Made by a program: the position numbers and the translations under genes
Source: Rutidosis leptorrhynchoides
Lineage: Eukaryota; Streptophyta; Magnoliopsida; Asterales; Asteraceae
DNA: 64,000 bases
Assembly: GCF_046630445.1 (NCBI RefSeq)
Contig: NC_092335.1
Span: 4,383,501 to 4,447,500 of the forward strand
Direction of reading: 5' to 3'
Notes under the pieces: generated by a model
What the model was told of the DNA's origin: nothing
Database searches by the model: none
The model's input: the letters and a program-made list of their open reading frames with translations, nothing else
Part shown: positions 63,152 through 64,000 of the stretch, piece by piece
Layout: each line of letters begins with the position of its first letter
How positions within the stretch are numbered: position 1 is the first letter of the stretch

Positions 63152-64000
63152 ATGTCAGACCACATTCCTTTTCATATCCAAGTAAATATCATCAAGATGC
63201 TTCCTGTGAAATCGTTGATTCGTTCCAGATCAGTTTCAAAAGCATGGAAGGCATTGATTGATAGTTCCGAGTTTGTCGCTCACACCCTCACCCGTCGATC
63301 TAATCAACAACATCATTTGATGGTGAGATACATTGATGTGTTAGACCGCGAGATAAAATATGTCTTGGTTGCCGATGATGATAATGATGATACACTCCTC
63401 CCACAACAACATGAGATAGAACCGTTGAACCAAATTGAGGGTTCAACAGTTGCTGGTACCTCTGACGGTTTGTTATGCTTCTACGGTACTGTTGATTCTG
63501 GATTGTACAAGGCTGTTATTTGGAATCCATCCATTAGGAAAGCAGTTGACGTTCCTATGCCTAATATGCTACAAAATTATCAGTATGACACATTTGTACG
63601 ATTTGGGGTTCGTCAAGATACACTTGACCCTATGATTGTTACCATGACATTCAATCACGACTGGAATGATTGTAACGGTATTGACACCGTCCCTTGGAAA
63701 GTTGAGGTTTTTACGTTAAGCTCGCGCACTTGGAGACGTACACTATGTAGCAGCAGTGATGTACTTCGTGGAGATGGCGTCCGATTTGAAAGGTCCCAAG
63801 TAGTTATAGGCGGGTTTATTTATTGGCTTGGTCTTGATGAAGTGGATAATACAGTTTTTTCATTTGATATGGTTACTGAAGAATGTACGAGAGTAATCCT
63901 CCCAGAATGTTTAAAATATCCGCGTATTTATGGAAACAAGTTATCTATATCGAAGCTAAGGGATTCTCTTGCTATATTTGATTACGACGAAACGGATTTT
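63152..64000 (+). CDS. F-box protein with F-box-associated domain (partial, runs off the window)
   Basis: Open for 283 codons to the window end with no stop. Residues about 3-46 are an F-box (IPFHIQVNIIKMLPVKSLIR, SVSKAWKALIDSSEF). From about 95 on it has the associated domain: GTSDGLLCFYG, AVIWNPSIRKAVDVP, VEVFTLSSRTWRR, VVIGGFIYWLG, VFSFDMVTEECTRVILP. Such proteins act as substrate receptors of SCF (SKP1-cullin-F-box) ubiquitin ligases, the F-box binding the SKP1-like subunit; the substrate is unknown. The ATG at 63152 is 18 bp after a likely acceptor, and an upstream noncoding exon is proposed at 57190-57465. No breaks are seen. It belongs to a very large, fast-evolving plant family. Confidence 0.92.
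   Translation, partial: MSDHIPFHIQVNIIKMLPVKSLIRSRSVSKAWKALIDSSEFVAHTLTRRSNQQHHLMVRYIDVLDREIKYVLVADDDNDDTLLPQQHEIEPLNQIEGSTVAGTSDGLLCFYGTVDSGLYKAVIWNPSIRKAVDVPMPNMLQNYQYDTFVRFGVRQDTLDPMIVTMTFNHDWNDCNGIDTVPWKVEVFTLSSRTWRRTLCSSSDVLRGDGVRFERSQVVIGGFIYWLGLDEVDNTVFSFDMVTEECTRVILPECLKYPRIYGNKLSISKLRDSLAIFDYDETDF

Noticed and set aside
63435-63635. 66-codon ORF near the right end
   Set aside because: It is an overlapping frame of the F-box coding sequence, which stays open from 63152 to 64000.

Overview
The window is repeat-dominated nuclear DNA of a flowering plant. It is AT-rich, with (AT)n, (AAT)n and (AAC)n runs. Ty3/gypsy elements of the Athila and Tekay/Del kinds and a Ty1/copia element are present, together with plant-type L1 LINE pieces and plant F-box and LysM genes. 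The repeat families remind me of Asteraceae (daisy family), but that is recollection, not something the sequence proves. Roughly 52 kb of the 64 kb is LTR retrotransposon; only the last ~9 kb holds recognisable host genes.

Layout. Positions 1-51705 are a stack of insertions inside insertions, resolved here from LTR ends and 5-bp target-site duplications (TSDs). A LINE remnant (from 51706) was hit by Athila-C (+; 47174-51705 remains). Athila-C was hit by element X (-; only 46831-47173 remains). X was hit by Tekay-D (+; 39725-46830). D was hit by Athila-A (+; pieces from 1 to 39724). Athila-A was then hit three times: by E (+, 1021-10902, TSD AAAAC, long LTRs, little coding), by F (-, 13347-17294, TSD CCTAC) and by Athila-B (-, 21077-39128, TSD ACTAT, 18 kb, both LTRs). 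LTR divergence by eye ranks E and F as very young, and B and copia G as somewhat older.

From 51706 rightwards: LINE fragments, one nested in another with a clear TSD; a third LINE 3' end; a small LysM gene (55525-55863); microsatellites with a small inverted-repeat element; then an F-box gene whose coding exon starts at 63152 and runs off the window. Copia G (57812-62847, TSD TGATC) appears to sit inside that gene's 5'UTR intron, in the same orientation.

The most unusual content is in the Athila elements. (1) Athila-B encodes a second retropepsin-like domain after its integrase, plainly paralogous to the normal one. (2) It has an extra 138-codon zinc-knuckle ORF between pol and the 3' gene. 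(3) Athila-A and Athila-B carry different 17-bp palindromes (8-bp arms, one central base). These are repeated in the LTR promoter region and again ahead of the 3' gene, and in B also in the 5' leader; in A they are phased at exactly 20 bp. (4) In A and B the 3' (env-like) gene has a tiny first exon and a phase-0 intron. (5) A hairpin-bearing noncoding module is conserved before the 3' LTR. No tRNA, rRNA, CRISPR or other known RNA gene was seen.
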